NCBI GenBank assembly: GCA_000697665.1
Contig: KL197712.1
Span: 1,547,855-1,611,854, forward strand
DNA: 64,000 nt
Direction: 5' to 3'
DNA from: Jaapia argillacea MUCL 33604
Taxonomy: Eukaryota; Basidiomycota; Agaricomycetes; Jaapiales; Jaapiaceae
In this document: positions 1-11,506 of the stretch, piece after piece
Numbering within the stretch: position 1 is the first letter of the stretch
Layout: each line of letters begins with the position of its first letter
The notes under the pieces: generated by a model
What the model saw: only the letters and a program-made list of their open reading frames with translations
Told to the model about the DNA's origin: nothing
The model's database searches: none
Made by a program: the position numbers and the translations under genes

Positions 1-3000
1 CATTGAGGCCTAGACACACCAGTGGTGACCGAGGAAGAGTGACAGAGAAAGTGGTCTTAACTATCTTTCATATGGATCTATGACATGAGACAGCTTGCTT
101 GAGTTGACTGTGAACACAAGTTTTTACCACCTTTTGATCTGAGATTGGTTAACAACCAGTTTACTCTCACAGTCCTCTCGAGTGAATTTCAGCTCTCTTC
201 AGCTCTCTTCACCATCTCCACACGTAATATACAAATTTCAAAAACCATCTACATAGAACTTAGCATGTCTGAAAGATCAATACACTATCAGGTACTCAAA
301 ACCTCACTCAAAAGTACTGAATCCACCTCAAAAGGACTGAATCTACCTCAAAAGGACTGAATCTCACTGCAATGGACTGAATCTCACTAAAAAGGACTGA
401 ATCTCCCTCAAAAGAACTGAATCATTTTCAAGTAGACTAAATGTCATTCAAATAGATTGCTTCTTGTGGTGCAAGGAATCCCTAGACAATCCCAACTGAG
501 ATGGTGGATGAATCAGTGAATTGGTGGAAGTAGCCAAGTCATCAACCTAGATGAGAGATGTCTAGAATGAATTTACTGTCCATTCTGCCCCCATTGAGTA
601 CCTGGCAAATCTCAAATCTGTGGTCAACAGTTCATTTTTTGTTAAGATCGTTACTTCAATGAAGTATACGATGAAAGACTTGATACTTCTCTGATGATAC
701 CTAGGCTACAGCCACAGAGTAGAACGACAAGAGGATGAGAAACTATCAGAGGTTTCCAGACAGATGATCAGACAGGGATCAAGTTGGGACGATGCAAATA
801 GAGATAATGATCTATATTGACAAAGTGAACAAGATGGGGAATACTAGCGAATACAGGGAGGTATATATACTAAGATGAAGCACAGTCCGTAGTCCGTAGT
901 AGCGATGAGTAAGACAGTAGTAAGACAGTAGTAAGCATGAGTCAAAATGAGTCAGAAGGATAGGAGTCTGTAGTTAGGGGTCCATAGTCTGTAGTCCACA
1001 GTCGATGGTCTGATCTGTGAGTCAGAGACATAGGGGTCCATAGTTGATGAACCGGGTTGTACTGGGAGGTGAAGTGACGAGGTGACGAGGAATCAGAGTG
1101 ACAAAGATGGAGGATAATGCACTAGAGGTTGTATGTGCAGGAACAAGGGTGTATCGGAGGGATGTTGAAGGGATATGTACCCGTCCCTTGTGTTCAGGAG
1201 GAATACAATTGTGGTGCTTTGATGATCCCATATATGGAAGGATCAGATATCCATGAGGAGTGTCGAATAACAAGAAAAATGAAAATAGGCGTAGCGAGGT
1301 GTGATTCTTAACAATAATGGTCATCTTGCATAGCGTGTTCAAAGTATGTACTTGACGACCAATGTTGATGGAGATATTGGGTGGCCAGGGCCAAGAGAGT
1401 TGGACTCGCTGTCGTGCTAGGCTTGCTGCCCACCCGCAGATCCAGAGCGTGTATATCCCGTGAGGTGAATCCAGGTATCTTCTGCAGAGGTATCCAGAAG
1501 AGGCATTTCCAACACAGTTGGTAGAGTCAAACAGGACGCCGAGTAGGATGCGAAGCGGTACAGTGGTTGGTAGTTGACGCCGGTTCGAGGATGATGACGT
1601 GGCGTGCGGAGACATGTGTCCAGTGTCGGCTAAGTTCAACCTTTGAGACGATTAACCCGCCATTGTCACCGTTCCCGTCGAGGTCGCGTTCAACCTTCGA
1701 CGCGTGCACGAACACTATGCGACTCTGTTACTGTAACCCCCGATATCCCCAGGCCCTACCGAGCAATTTCCCCAAATTCATCCTATTCGTTGCCTCTGCC
1801 TCCCTTTGTCAACAGCGCCTCTTCCCTTCGTCCACAGCAACACCTTCCGCATAGAATATGGCTGCAGTACGCGGACCCGCAATCAAATCACATATTTCTG
1901 ACGTAGCCATAGGATGGCCTAATTCCCCAGGTGAAGATCAACCCTTCCATATCTGAGGCGGTGGCAAGTTCAACCACCCAACCTATCTCGAGTAGTAGTT
2001 AAGGCGAGTTTGACTCTTCTTCATTTTCCTGAATATTGACATTTTTGAAGACATCACAGTATCCGTACGACAGTCATGAGCACATGGCGGGATGCGTGTC
2101 TGCTTCGTAACACATTTATTTGTGTGTCCCCATCTTCCAACGCCGCCGCCACCCTCCTCGTCTACAGCCCCGATGCTCCCATCCACTCCCCTCGCCCGTC
2201 CTCCATCGCATCTGACTACACGCCTCCGAAGCATTCGCAGCGCTTTATCTTTTAACAGCAGCTAAAATTTCGATATCCCCTCTGCTTGGGTCATTACCAA
2301 TGTATTGCCGCCCTCACGGCCGCCTCTAAAGCCATCTGCAATGACACCTACTCGAATAAGTCGTGGATATCATCAAACAGAACCTGCATTGGTTGCGGGA
2401 GATAGAATTAGGTGGCTATTTAAAGTAGGGCGATATTGGCCGAGTTCGAGGGCAAGGTGAAGAAGGATTTCATTGGCCCAATCCCTACCCCAAATATGCC
2501 CTGCTATCCCATCCTTTGAACAGCCCACCCAGCCGTTCAAATCCAACGTGATCTCAATACCGGTCATCTCCATACCCATTCAGAAGCTGCTACCCAAACC
2601 CATTCAGAATACCCTACCACCTCCTCCCATTCTCGTCAAGGTCGCTTTGGGTCTTCGCCACGTACCCACGAAGGATTATACAGTTCCATTCATCCCCGAT
2701 ACCATCATCAACCTTCTCGCCGTCATCGCCCATCGCCTCCTACACCACCTGATGGTCAAGAGATCCAGATCACCGACGGTCGCTACTCCCACCCCGTGAT
2801 GACGGCCAATCATGCCACTGAGCTCAACCTTCAGTTGGAGGTCCCAGATCGTGATTGTCCCTGCAGTGTTCGCTTCACCGGTGGTTTGGCAGTGTTCTCG
2901 GGTTCTCTCCTCTTCGTCTTTACTGCTGCTGATGTGTACTTGATGAGTCCTCAGTATTCTCGTATTCTGGTGTCAAATTTCTATGTTTATTCCCATATTT

Positions 3001-3056
3001 TCACTATTTGGCAGGTTGGCAGTCGACAGCGGTTTGGCAATATTGTTCACTCACTA
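1..3056. other. Gene-poor region, no supported gene
   Basis: Open frames on both strands are short and low in complexity, and none shows a recognisable domain or a convincing exon series. The first kilobase is AT-rich and holds short repeats: a degenerate repeat of about 22 bp near 300-440, and short direct repeats built on 'gtccgtagt' and 'gtaagacagta' at 880-1030. From about 1650 to 2800 the sequence is more pyrimidine-rich and GC-richer, like fungal intergenic or untranslated DNA. A decayed element cannot be excluded. Confidence 0.5.
304..440. repeat. Degenerate ~22-bp tandem repeat
   Basis: About six consecutive units share the core 'aaaggactgaatct', separated by 'caccttc'-like spacers. 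Units in the middle (about 325-400) match best and outer units drift, for example 'agtactgaatcc' on the left and 'agaactgaatca' on the right. It lies in AT-rich DNA with no gene nearby, so it is read as a non-coding minisatellite. Confidence 0.65.
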
Positions 3057-4569
3057 TACTGTACCATTTTGATCACTTCGGCAGGGCTTGTGACCTGTGA
3101 CCACGAAGTTTCGATTCGTCATTTCGGCACTTTGCATTGGGGCCCGTGACAAAATGAAAAATTCGGCACTCGGTGGGCGAAAAATGGATTTTTTTTGATG
3201 TTATACCACTTTAGCACAATGTTACCAGTAGCAATGAGCCCAGTTAGCACCAAAACAGCATAAAACAGTCCCGAAAACACCAAAACCGAGCCCAGAAATG
3301 CACCTGAGCAATTTTTTGAAATGTCGGCCTTGTGACAACCGAATTTTCGATTCGGCAGGGGTCCCGGTGACCTGTGACCAACAGCCAAAATTCGTCGGGA
3401 ACGTCGAGACTAGGAGGGATTGGGCTCGGAGCCCGGGCTCTGGGAGCCCAGAGTCCAGAGCCCGGTGATTTGCGAGGCGCGTGGAAATACTGGATAATCC
3501 CAATATGGAAAGAAACAACGCATGGTCTGATCGCGTCAAAGCTTAAACCTTCCTACTCGTCGTTTCCAACGACAACAACGGATGTATCGTTGTCCTGCCA
3601 CAAAATTTAATAGATTTTCGTAAATTTTGGCTTATATGGAGTGTGGACATCTCACATTATCAAATAGTTCAGTTTTGGTTTTCAGGAGGCTTACTTTGCA
3701 AATGGATTGTACAGGGTCAATTAAATGATTAAAAAATCGAAAATATATTCATTGTTATACAGATGCCTACAGGGAGCCCTAATTGAGGTTGGGGATGAGA
3801 GAGAGGAAGAGGTAGGAGGAGGGAAAGGAGGGAGATGAGGAGCAGGAAGATAGGGAGGAGAAGTTGGAGGGGGAGAGGGGGAGGGAAGGAGAAAATTTGG
3901 GATGTGACAGGGAGGGGGGGGATGGGGATAGGGGGAGAGTGGAGAGGGGGTAAAAAAAAGCGAATGTAAATGGGATGAAGGGTACAAAGCAAGACTCATG
4001 AAGTAGGGAATAGAAAGGAGTGAAGTGGTGGTAAGGTGTGAATGAGGCATTCAAGGTTAGTGGACGCAAAACGAGCATCGGCAACGGCATCAGGGATGCT
4101 GGTATGGCATAAAACTTACCTCGACATCACAAAATTTGCCACGAACGAGACACCAGCAAATGAACCGGTCAGCGTGATAGGGGGTGCCGTTCGCATCGGG
4201 AACGCGCCGCCAGGACGCGTCGCAGGGGACCATGAGGGTGACGAGGTAACCACGTATTGTTGGGTGGGGTGGAGGTCTGTTGAGTGACACATGCATATAG
4301 TGATGGGCTCGACGAGCGCCGATGATGGGAATCAACAAACGCGGCGGGTGCGCGTTGTGGACTGTTTGCGACGTGTCGGGACGTCGGGGCAGAGAGCCCA
4401 CCCGATTTGGCTGCGAGCCCGCAGGACTTTCCGAATGGTGGCTGAAAGGCTTTGGGCTCTGCGAGCCCATGGCTCCGAGCCCATTCCCTCCTAGGTTCGA
4501 CTTTCTGAATTCGTCCGGCAGAGGGCCTTGTGACGTGTGACATGCCGAAGTGATCGAAATGGTACAGTA
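3057..4569. mobile_element. Candidate DNA element with terminal inverted repeats
   Basis: The left end begins tactgtaccatt at 3057 and the right end, read in reverse complement from 4569, begins the same way. About 26-30 bp match with few differences, through 'gatcacttcggca'. A second inverted pair lies inside: 'ctaggaggga.tgggctcggagcc' near 3410-3440 and in reverse complement near 4460-4495, each next to an 'attcgtc..g' stretch. No transposase is visible in the 1.5 kb between, so it would be non-autonomous, or composite with nested inverted repeats. Target-site duplications are not clear. Chance alone is unlikely to give two collinear inverted pairs. Confidence 0.45.
3781..3962. repeat. Purine-rich (G/A) low-complexity tract
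   Basis: About 180 bases on the plus strand are almost entirely G and A, with many GGG and GGGG runs and one run of eight or nine G near 3913-3921. It lies inside the candidate inverted-repeat element. Long open frames on the minus strand here (Pro/Ser/Leu-rich) come from composition and are not genes. Such mirror-like purine tracts can form triplex or G-quadruplex structures; that is inference. Confidence 0.7.
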
Positions 4570-5006
4570 CTCGCACCATCAACTTCGAGTGATTTTCGTC
4601 TTCCTTCTGCACTGTTGGCTCTCTTCCCGTCTATGCTACTGGTTGGATGAACATTATATTTTGTGTTGAGTCAATGTTGGTACCAAACGTCGCTTCATCT
4701 CCGAGGATGACAATCTCGGGTGATATACTAGACCAGTCTCTCGATGCAAAAATCGCACGACCGATTGGGGGTGTATATGAGTGTTATTGTTTGCTACCAC
4801 CTGCAAGTTGGATGGGTTCGAAGCAGAGCCTTCAAGAACATGGGTATGCTTCAGAGCGCTTGACAGAACCACCATACGCTTGCAATCGCTTGTGCCGCTA
4901 GGCGAGGGCTTGGCGATGCTTGAACAACTTTTGGTGTGCTTGAGTTGCTGGTGCGGGAAACTGGTTTTGCTGATGTGCGAGATGGTCGCCCCACTGGCTG
5001 TATGAT
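4570..5006. other. Intergenic region upstream of kinase gene
   Basis: No gene is supported. The last 100 bases before the kinase start contain an open stretch that could be an unrecognised 5' exon, but no splice pattern joined it convincingly to the kinase frame. Confidence 0.4.
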
Positions 5007-6168
5007 ATGAGTGCACAACTCACATCCATTGACCCCCTTCCCCGAGCTCAAGGTTCCTTCTCCGACGTGCACAAGGGGATGCTCACTCATGGCATTCCGG
5101 TAAAGCCCCACTCTCCAGCACGATTGTCATGCTATTTTCTGAATGTACAATGAATTGCCGTACTGGTTGCCATCAAGATATTTAGGGTTCGCAACGGCGA
5201 AGAGACTAATCTCCCGATCCTTGAGGTCAGTCATATTTATGCTCCCTTTTCTCCTCGCTCACATCATGATGTCCCATGTAGCATTATCATCGAGAGGTTC
5301 AGGCCTACGAGTTTCTTGGCCCTAATCACTCGCACTTGCACGTTGCGAAAGTCCTTGGTGTAGCTACCATCGGAGGCCAACCTGCAATTATTATAAGATG
5401 GTACGAGAACGGGGATGCCTCTCAATACCTCCGTCTTAATCCTCGTGCCTCTGCTCGTCGCTATGTGAGTCGTTCATATTCAATCGAAACCTTCCCCAAT
5501 TGACTCAATCCTACTACTCTAGGTCCTCGATATCATAGAGGGGATCAAGTCCTTGCACACTCATAACCCACCAATCGCCCACGGCGATTTGAAAGCCGTG
5601 AGTCCCCTCACCTGCCTATATTTCACTCTTGCATCAGTCTAATTTTATTTGATAGAGCAATATTTTGGTTGACGATGACGGACGTTTCCTCCTCTCCGAC
5701 TTGGGTTTGGCTCACGCTGTCAATGGAACTGCCGCTGCTACCACCAACGTCGGTGGTTCGTTTCGATTCATGGCACCCGAGTTGCTACCCATCATTATCG
5801 ACGACGATACCCAATCATCCGAGCCGACTCTTGCATCTGACATATGGTCCCTTGGTTGTACAATCGCGGAGGTACTTCATTCCCTCACCCTTTCCCTCTC
5901 ATGTGTCTCATTGCACGGGATGTAGATCCTCACATCTGAAAAACCCTACTACGCCCGCCATTCCCACTCTCAAGTTGTCGTCTCGATCGTAAACGGTATC
6001 CTCCCTTACACGGAAGCCAACTTCATCAACGACTTTACCGAGGATGGGATTGCCGGAAGCAAAGACATTTGGCAGGTACTCAAGAAGTGCTGGGAGATGG
6101 ATCCAGCTCTCAGACCCACCATTGTAGAGTTTGAAGGCTTGGCCCAAAATTTGTTTGGCCATCGCTGA
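5007..6168 (+). CDS. Tyrosine-kinase-like protein kinase (six exons)
   Basis: This encodes a small, almost bare kinase domain of about 289 residues in the model 5007-5099, 5166-5225, 5282-5464, 5523-5597, 5656-5871 and 5926-6168. Visible motifs in order are a glycine-rich loop (RAQGSFSDVHKG), the ATP-binding lysine in VAIKIF, a hinge region with IIIRWYENGD, the catalytic loop HGDLKASN, an SDLG in place of DFG, MAPELL, DIWSLGCTIAE, and a C-lobe ending in LRPTIVEFEGL. HGD instead of HRD is usual in the expanded agaricomycete kinase families. One odd point: intron 1 (5100-5165) starts GT but ends TG just before VAIK; no AG fits at that place. Exon lengths 3'-wards (60, 75, 243 bp) equal those of the minus-strand paralogue at 7316-8618. 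The start at 5007 is the first in-frame ATG; an upstream exon is possible. Confidence 0.75.
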
Positions 6169-6499
6169 GCATATTTTTTAATCCCATACTTCGTCGTCAT
6201 CCAGTTTTTCGTTCTTGCTCAAATATCGATCTTAGCGCCTTCTTTGATTTCGATTCTCTGTCGCCACGAAGCTGTATGTCTGCTTCCGGTGAGGTTGGCC
6301 GTGGGCGTTGAAATCAGCAGTGGATCGAACGGTGTCTATTCACTTGCATAATCCCCGTTAGCAAGAAATACCTCATGAACAAGTCCCCCGACACTCAACA
6401 GAAGGAACCGAGATACATTATATTGCTCCTTCGATAAAAAATCAGATGTCGGATAGTGTATGTGACAAGAGGAAGAAATTGAAAACAAAAGCAACGTAT

Positions 6500-6870
6500 A
6501 CAAACCCACACCCCTTCGGATCCACTTGGGAGCAACAAGTTGACTCGAGTTCGGCTATGGTTAGTCGTCGAGCAGGGTCTACTACCTCCAAACAAGATCG
6601 AAGAATCTTGTAGAGCTCCCCGAGCCCATCGATACCATTTGCAACTCCCATGTTGACGAAACTGACCTCGGTGTAGGGAAGGGACAACTTGGAAGTTTTA
6701 CCAGCGGAAATAATAGGGAACCTCAGGTGTGATGAGCTGTGATACGGGAACGTTTGTGAGGTGCACTTGGCTGGAAACGAAGTGAGTTAACTGGGCTACG
6801 GCACAACCAAGAGACCACGTGTCTGATTCAAGGTTGGGGTTGGTGACGTAGTGTCCGTTGGTCAAGGCGA
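6500..6870 (-). pseudogene. Kinase C-lobe fragment, decayed
   Basis: Read on the minus strand, this contains the kinase segment SDTWSLGCAVAQ, then EVPYY, and after a frame change SLPYTEVSF followed by DPARRLTIAELES. These align with DIWSLGCTIAE, EKPYY, ILPYTEANF and DPALRPTIVEFE of the gene at 5007-6168. There is no N-lobe or catalytic loop, the intron donor after AVAQ is damaged, and a stop interrupts the segment after YYFRW. It is a relic of a third copy of this kinase family. Confidence 0.7.
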
Positions 6871-7315
6871 GCTATGCTCAAACATACAATATTTGGTCCA
6901 ACTCAACAATATCCCCTTTATTGCAACTCTGAAGATCCAACCAAAACCTTTCCTCTACCTCAGGATCCACCTTGAGTGAAATATCTGTGTCTCAGAATCC
7001 AATTATCATATCACTGCAAAGAGATTCATCTCCGAGCTCACATATCGATGATTCTACCCCACTCTTTCACGACCTGGGACCCTATTGCCGATATTCGAAA
7101 TAGTGAAAGCAGTATCGGCTGGATTAACACGGTGTGTATATATGGGGATAACATTCAGCAGACTGGGAGGTGACTCAAAATGCGAGGATACCAGACGATG
7201 GCCACGAGCCGGTGTGCGTGAGCGACAAATGGAACGAGAAATAACGACATTGAAAGATCGGAGAAAGATTTGGATGGAGGTGATACAGCCAGCAGACATG
7301 TATATGAACATACCT
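6871..7315. other. Intergenic, nothing recognised
   Basis: No gene or repeat is supported between the kinase relic and the 3' end of the minus-strand kinase. Long open frames on the plus strand near 7085-7594 are shadows of that kinase. Confidence 0.5.
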
Positions 7316-8618
7316 CTAGGTGACGCCGAACACACCTTGGAGGGAAGCTTCGAACTGAGTAATCGTAGGTCGACGAGTCGGGTCCAACTCCCAACACCGC
7401 TCGAGGACCTGCCAAAGCTCCTCGCTCTGGATAACACCACGCATGTCGGCTGCTTCGGTGAAGCGAGCCTTATTGTAGGGAAGTACACCCTTGGCAATCA
7501 TGGGGATGACTTGGGGGGTGTAGCGGCGGGATTGATACGGCACCTTTCCACTTATAAGCTGTATCATCACAGTGAGAAGGTGCAGAAAGGTTGATGTAGA
7601 AGGAATGAGACGAACTTGAGCAATAGTACAACCAAGAGCCCACATGTCGGACTGGAAAGTTGGAGTGGGAGGTCGGTCATCCTCATGAAGGAGCTCGGGC
7701 GCCATCCATCGAAACGCAGTGCTGATTTGTCCAGTAGTAAACTCTGTACTTCCAGGGACGTGAGCTGAACCCAAGCCTGAGATGAGCACTCGACCATTAT
7801 CGTCGACGACAATGTTAGACTATATCACCAGGGGTTAGACGGGTGAGGGAACAAGTGGGTGAATCGGACGGCTCACAGGCTTCAAGTCACCGTGAACTAA
7901 ACGCGGAGACTTAGTGTGGAAGTACTTGACACCTTGAACGATACCAATAATCTGAAAGGCGAAATCGTCAGTGAGCGACGAGGCTCCAGCACTAAGGACT
8001 TACGGATTCGACAGGAGTGTGTGAATTGGCGCCGGTATACTGCGCCGCATCGCCATTCGTATACCATCTCATCACAATGGCAGGCTTGCCTTCAACGGTT
8101 GCAGTGCCCATCACCTCGGTGATATATGGGTAGTCGGGTCCGAGAAACTCTTGGGTTGAAATCTCCCGGAGATAATGCTGTGCGGATATGTGAATACTGT
8201 GGTGACGGGGTGGAGGGAAGGGAAGGCTGACTTCGCGCATCGATGTTATCTTTTCTTCGTCCATAGAAGTCCTAAGGATCTTGATGGCGACCTCAAAACG
8301 AAAAAAAACCGAGAGTATAAGAGAGTGGATGGTGAAGGAGAGCGTTTGACTCACCGGCACCTCAGCATCACCTTGTAAGAGTACTCCCTTGTGTACATCG
8401 TAAAAGGGATCTTGAACTTGGGGAAGCCTGGGTTCGACGAACCTCAGTAAGGTCAACCTGGCGGGAAAAGTAGGTGTACGCCTATTGACCCATGGTAAGT
8501 GATCATCGTAGTGGGGGGGGGGGGAATCGATAGAGGGAGGAGCTCACCGAAGACTGGAGTTGAATGTAGCATTGAATGTAATCTCCGCAACATTCGAGGT
8601 CGGTCTTAGAGAAAACAT
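7316..8618 (-). CDS. Kinase-family protein, probable pseudokinase (seven exons)
   Basis: This is a paralogue of the kinase at 5007-6168, read on the minus strand. The model is 8548-8618, 8355-8481, 8291-8232, 8177-8004, 7951-7877, 7819-7616 and 7558-7316, giving about 317 residues without a stop. VAIKIL (ATP lysine), HGDLKPSN, WMAPELL and DMWALGCTIAQ are present. Two key sites are lost: the glycine loop reads QVQDPFYDVHKG, and the DFG position reads SGLG, so the metal-binding Asp is gone. It should therefore bind or transfer phosphate poorly, if at all. Upstream of QVQDP another frame reads VDLTEVRRTQ, which resembles the usual lead-in of such kinases; an old frameshift near the N terminus is likely. 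It may be a pseudokinase or an early-stage pseudogene. A C-rich run lies in intron 1. Confidence 0.7.
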
Positions 8619-9229
8619 CCTAAGGGCGACAGGCAGCAGATGAACAGATGAGAAGACCAGCGAGGGCTGCGATGCATTTTATTTTATAGGACAGGAAGGG
8701 GGGAGGTGACACTAGCATATGCAGAGCACAGAGGGATAGGCTTCAAAATTGTGTGACGAAGTGTGGAAAAAAGTGTACGTAAAGCTTGATCTCGAAAGTT
8801 CGACGGGTGTTTGCAGTGCTCGGCACCAACAAGCCCAATTTAGCAACCCCGAAGCATCTCCTCAAGTTTTGTTGCACCGTATCCCGGCCGTATCCCATTC
8901 CGCTGGTCCCTGGTCGATTTCCTGGAAATCCTTCGGTTCCTCCGAGTCGTATCCTTTTGCAGTTAGCTGCAGACCATCGCGCTTTCATACTGCACATGAT
9001 ATCCATTACTGACAATGCCCTTGTCTCCATCCAACGGCTCCATCCCTGGCTTGACCTTCCGCCAATATTAATGTATACAAGCAGGGATGGTGGGACACCA
9101 ATGACCCAGATATCCGTCACATTCCTATCCACACAAACCGACCTTGGGAAAATATCTTCACCATGCAGTCCAGTATGAGGTGAGTCCATCTCGTCTCAAA
9201 CTGACACGCGTTGCCAACCTCAGTGATTT
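8619..9229. other. Intergenic with possible unidentified gene remnant
   Basis: A plus-strand stretch near 9078-9180 can be read as an exon with residues WWDTNDPDIRHIPIHTN, followed by a GTGAGT donor. I do not recognise the family, and no complementary exons were found. Otherwise nothing is supported. Confidence 0.3.
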
Positions 9230-9460
9230 GTGCCGATTGATGGCACACCACACCATCATGGATGACGATTTTCCACCGCCGGTCCCAGCGGCTCCGTCTG
9301 AGATTTGGTCTCTCGGTTATACAATCACACATGTGCTTCATTTTCCCTCCTTCATCTCAGTGCCTTCTTATCCTCGGACCTAGCTCATCACACGCAAGAT
9401 ACCTCAACGTGCTCGCCGTCTCAACTCACAAGTCGTCCTCTCCATCATAAATGATGACTG
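9230..9460 (+). pseudogene. Kinase fragment (subdomains VIII-X), decayed
   Basis: The plus strand encodes LCRLMAHHTIMDDD followed by PSEIWSLGYTITH. After a well-formed intron of about 51 bp (gtgcttc...ctag) it continues LITRKIPQRARRLNSQVVLS. These align with FRWMAPELLHEDD, QSDMWALGCTIAQ and the next exon of the neighbouring kinase. The APE motif has become AHH, and everything before and after is missing, so it is a relic of a fourth family member, on the opposite strand to the kinase at 7316-8618. Confidence 0.7.
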
Positions 9461-11506
9461 TAAGGTTTCAGATTCATTATCCGTTATCCGTCTCGCACTG
9501 CGGTGCTGCGTATCACAGCCCACTGCGCAGCCGCAGACCGAGTCTCCCCCCCAACTTGTTGTAAGGTCAGGCTTTGGAGCCCGAGCCTGACCAAGCCCAC
9601 CCCGAAACAGCCAGGACAAGCCGGAGCCGAGCTGCTCCCAGTGAGGTACTCGTAGCTACTTCACGGTCTTACAAAGAGTCGCCTGTCGAGGCCTGCACCA
9701 TCAAGCAACATCATTGGGAATTTTCAGTAACACCGTACACCACGGTGGAACAATCAGTTCGTGACTTTCTGAGTGTAGGGTAATCGTACAGGACGACATT
9801 CCCTACTAGGTATTTATCCGTCGTACCTTACCGTCAGTATGTCAACACGCGGGGCTGGTTCGTCCTTCCGCCCAAGAATCGAGCCAGGTCGTCCATCCCA
9901 CCGCTGAATGATCACAATTTGATATGCGCACATAGTTAGACACGTTTCTCGTCTCGAACCGACTGCCAATAGTGGATCCTTGGAGGTTTGGTCGCGTGGG
10001 AGTATCTGATCCTTCCTGATTAGGCCGAGCCACGCGAAGATGGGTTTGTGGAAGTTTTCTTCCCGCCTGCTCTGACACCACCGTCAGTGATTCCACTTGG
10101 ACTCGAATTTGCACCTGCGGTGACGACGATCTCTCTGCGCGGCTACAGTATTACACGTTTCAGTATCGCCTCCCCGATTAGTTTCCTGCTGATTGGCGTG
10201 CACGACGTTCTTCGAGGAATTAAGGCAGCACCTCACTTGCCCTTTCATTATCTCTGGCTGCTACTTCCCTGACCGACATCTCATACTCACCTGCAAAATT
10301 TGCCTTCATGTCTGCGGTTGAACTCGCGTCGTGACTGAGCGTCGAATGTGGTAGCTTTCCATGGCCTCGTTCTCGTTAAACAGTCTGGTTCTACGAAGAC
10401 GACCTTCTGTCGAAGTCGTTCATGTCCTGTGCTGTGTATACTCTTTGACGAATGCTAGCCTTGGGCATCTGGATTCTACGATGGCCAAGACACGCCTTCT
10501 AATGGCTTCCAGAGCGTGTCCTCAGTTATTGTCCTGACAACCCTCCTCTCTGTGTACTCCAAAGTCACATCACGCTGGATTTAGGCGCCCCTCATGGTCC
10601 ATGAATCATGAATCACCTTGATAGGGCCGAGGAGTATCCGTGTACCTGATCTTCAGGCTCCCCTTCTTTCGCTGTTCTCATCTTTTTTGGGACACGATTC
10701 TCAAAGGTACGGTTTGCGGCCAATTCCTTCAGTTCCCTACTTATCGGTCTTCCTTTGCAAACCACTTTTAGAGTGTTGTCGAATCGATGATAATCATTCC
10801 TGACGCCACCCAGGCTACTGACCTCGTGTCGCCTCCATTTAAGCACAGTTTCATTTGGTGTAGTCATCTGTGACCTCACTATAGGCGATTGGCACCGCTT
10901 ACTACCTTCGCACCCCCTCAATCTCCCCGTCTTTCGGCAATGTTAGCCCATTGGTCCACAACAGCTCCTCGATCGGGTAGGTATAGTGTTGGTATAAGCG
11001 GCTATCTGAGCTCGCATCACGGACATCTATCGCACTACCGTGATGTGCAGATCTCTTGTCCGTTAAACTCACCGATTTGACCTGGGCGGTGCGGTGTGTT
11101 GAAGGATGGGAGTACTAGTAGTACGCAATCCTACAAAATTATTTGAGTCCATCGAGTGGTGATATCTTGGTGTCTCGTCGAAGTCTCCAGCTCAGACCTG
11201 TTGAATATCGTTATCTCGTCTCCTTGGTTCTCCGTGAAGCCCTTCAGAAACAAAATTACGGTTCGCGGAGTCTTTCGCTTCCGGCAACCAATCTGTGAGA
11301 TGAGCGCCCATCAGCTAAAATTGAATCCGGCGTAATCATCACGAGTGTGATGGCAACAGTTACTTACAGAGACCATGCACAGCGCTCTGGTTACTTGTTT
11401 CTGTTTCGTTATCCCATCATCATCTGCAGCCTCCCACCGTCTTTTCAGTCTTTCCCTCCCTTTTGCGTCGCGATCTTGACCTGAGACCACAGCTGTCTCC
11501 AAAGAA
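9461..11506. other. Intergenic region without supported genes
   Basis: About 2 kb has no convincing exon series. A GC-rich, partly self-complementary stretch lies at 9540-9640 ('ggagcccgagcc' and 'ggagccgagctgctcc'). A minus-strand open stretch at 10613-10921 (102 codons) has no recognisable domain. The last 150 bases before 11507 are pyrimidine-rich, as expected of a fungal promoter. Confidence 0.5.

Noticed and set aside
860-1030. CRISPR-like array from repeated gtccgtagt and gtaagacagta words
   Set aside because: Units are very short, irregular and without uniform spacers; in a fungal genome these are simple repeats.
3721-4090. Minus-strand open frames rich in Pro, Ser and Leu
   Set aside because: They come from the purine tract on the opposite strand; three overlapping frames are open for the same reason.
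9078-9180. Exon-like stretch WWDTNDPDIRHIPIHTN with a good donor
   Set aside because: No companion exons or recognisable family; listed only as a possible remnant.
10613-10921. Minus-strand ORF of 102 codons as a gene
   Set aside because: No start context, splice partners or recognisable domain; isolated in a gene-free region.
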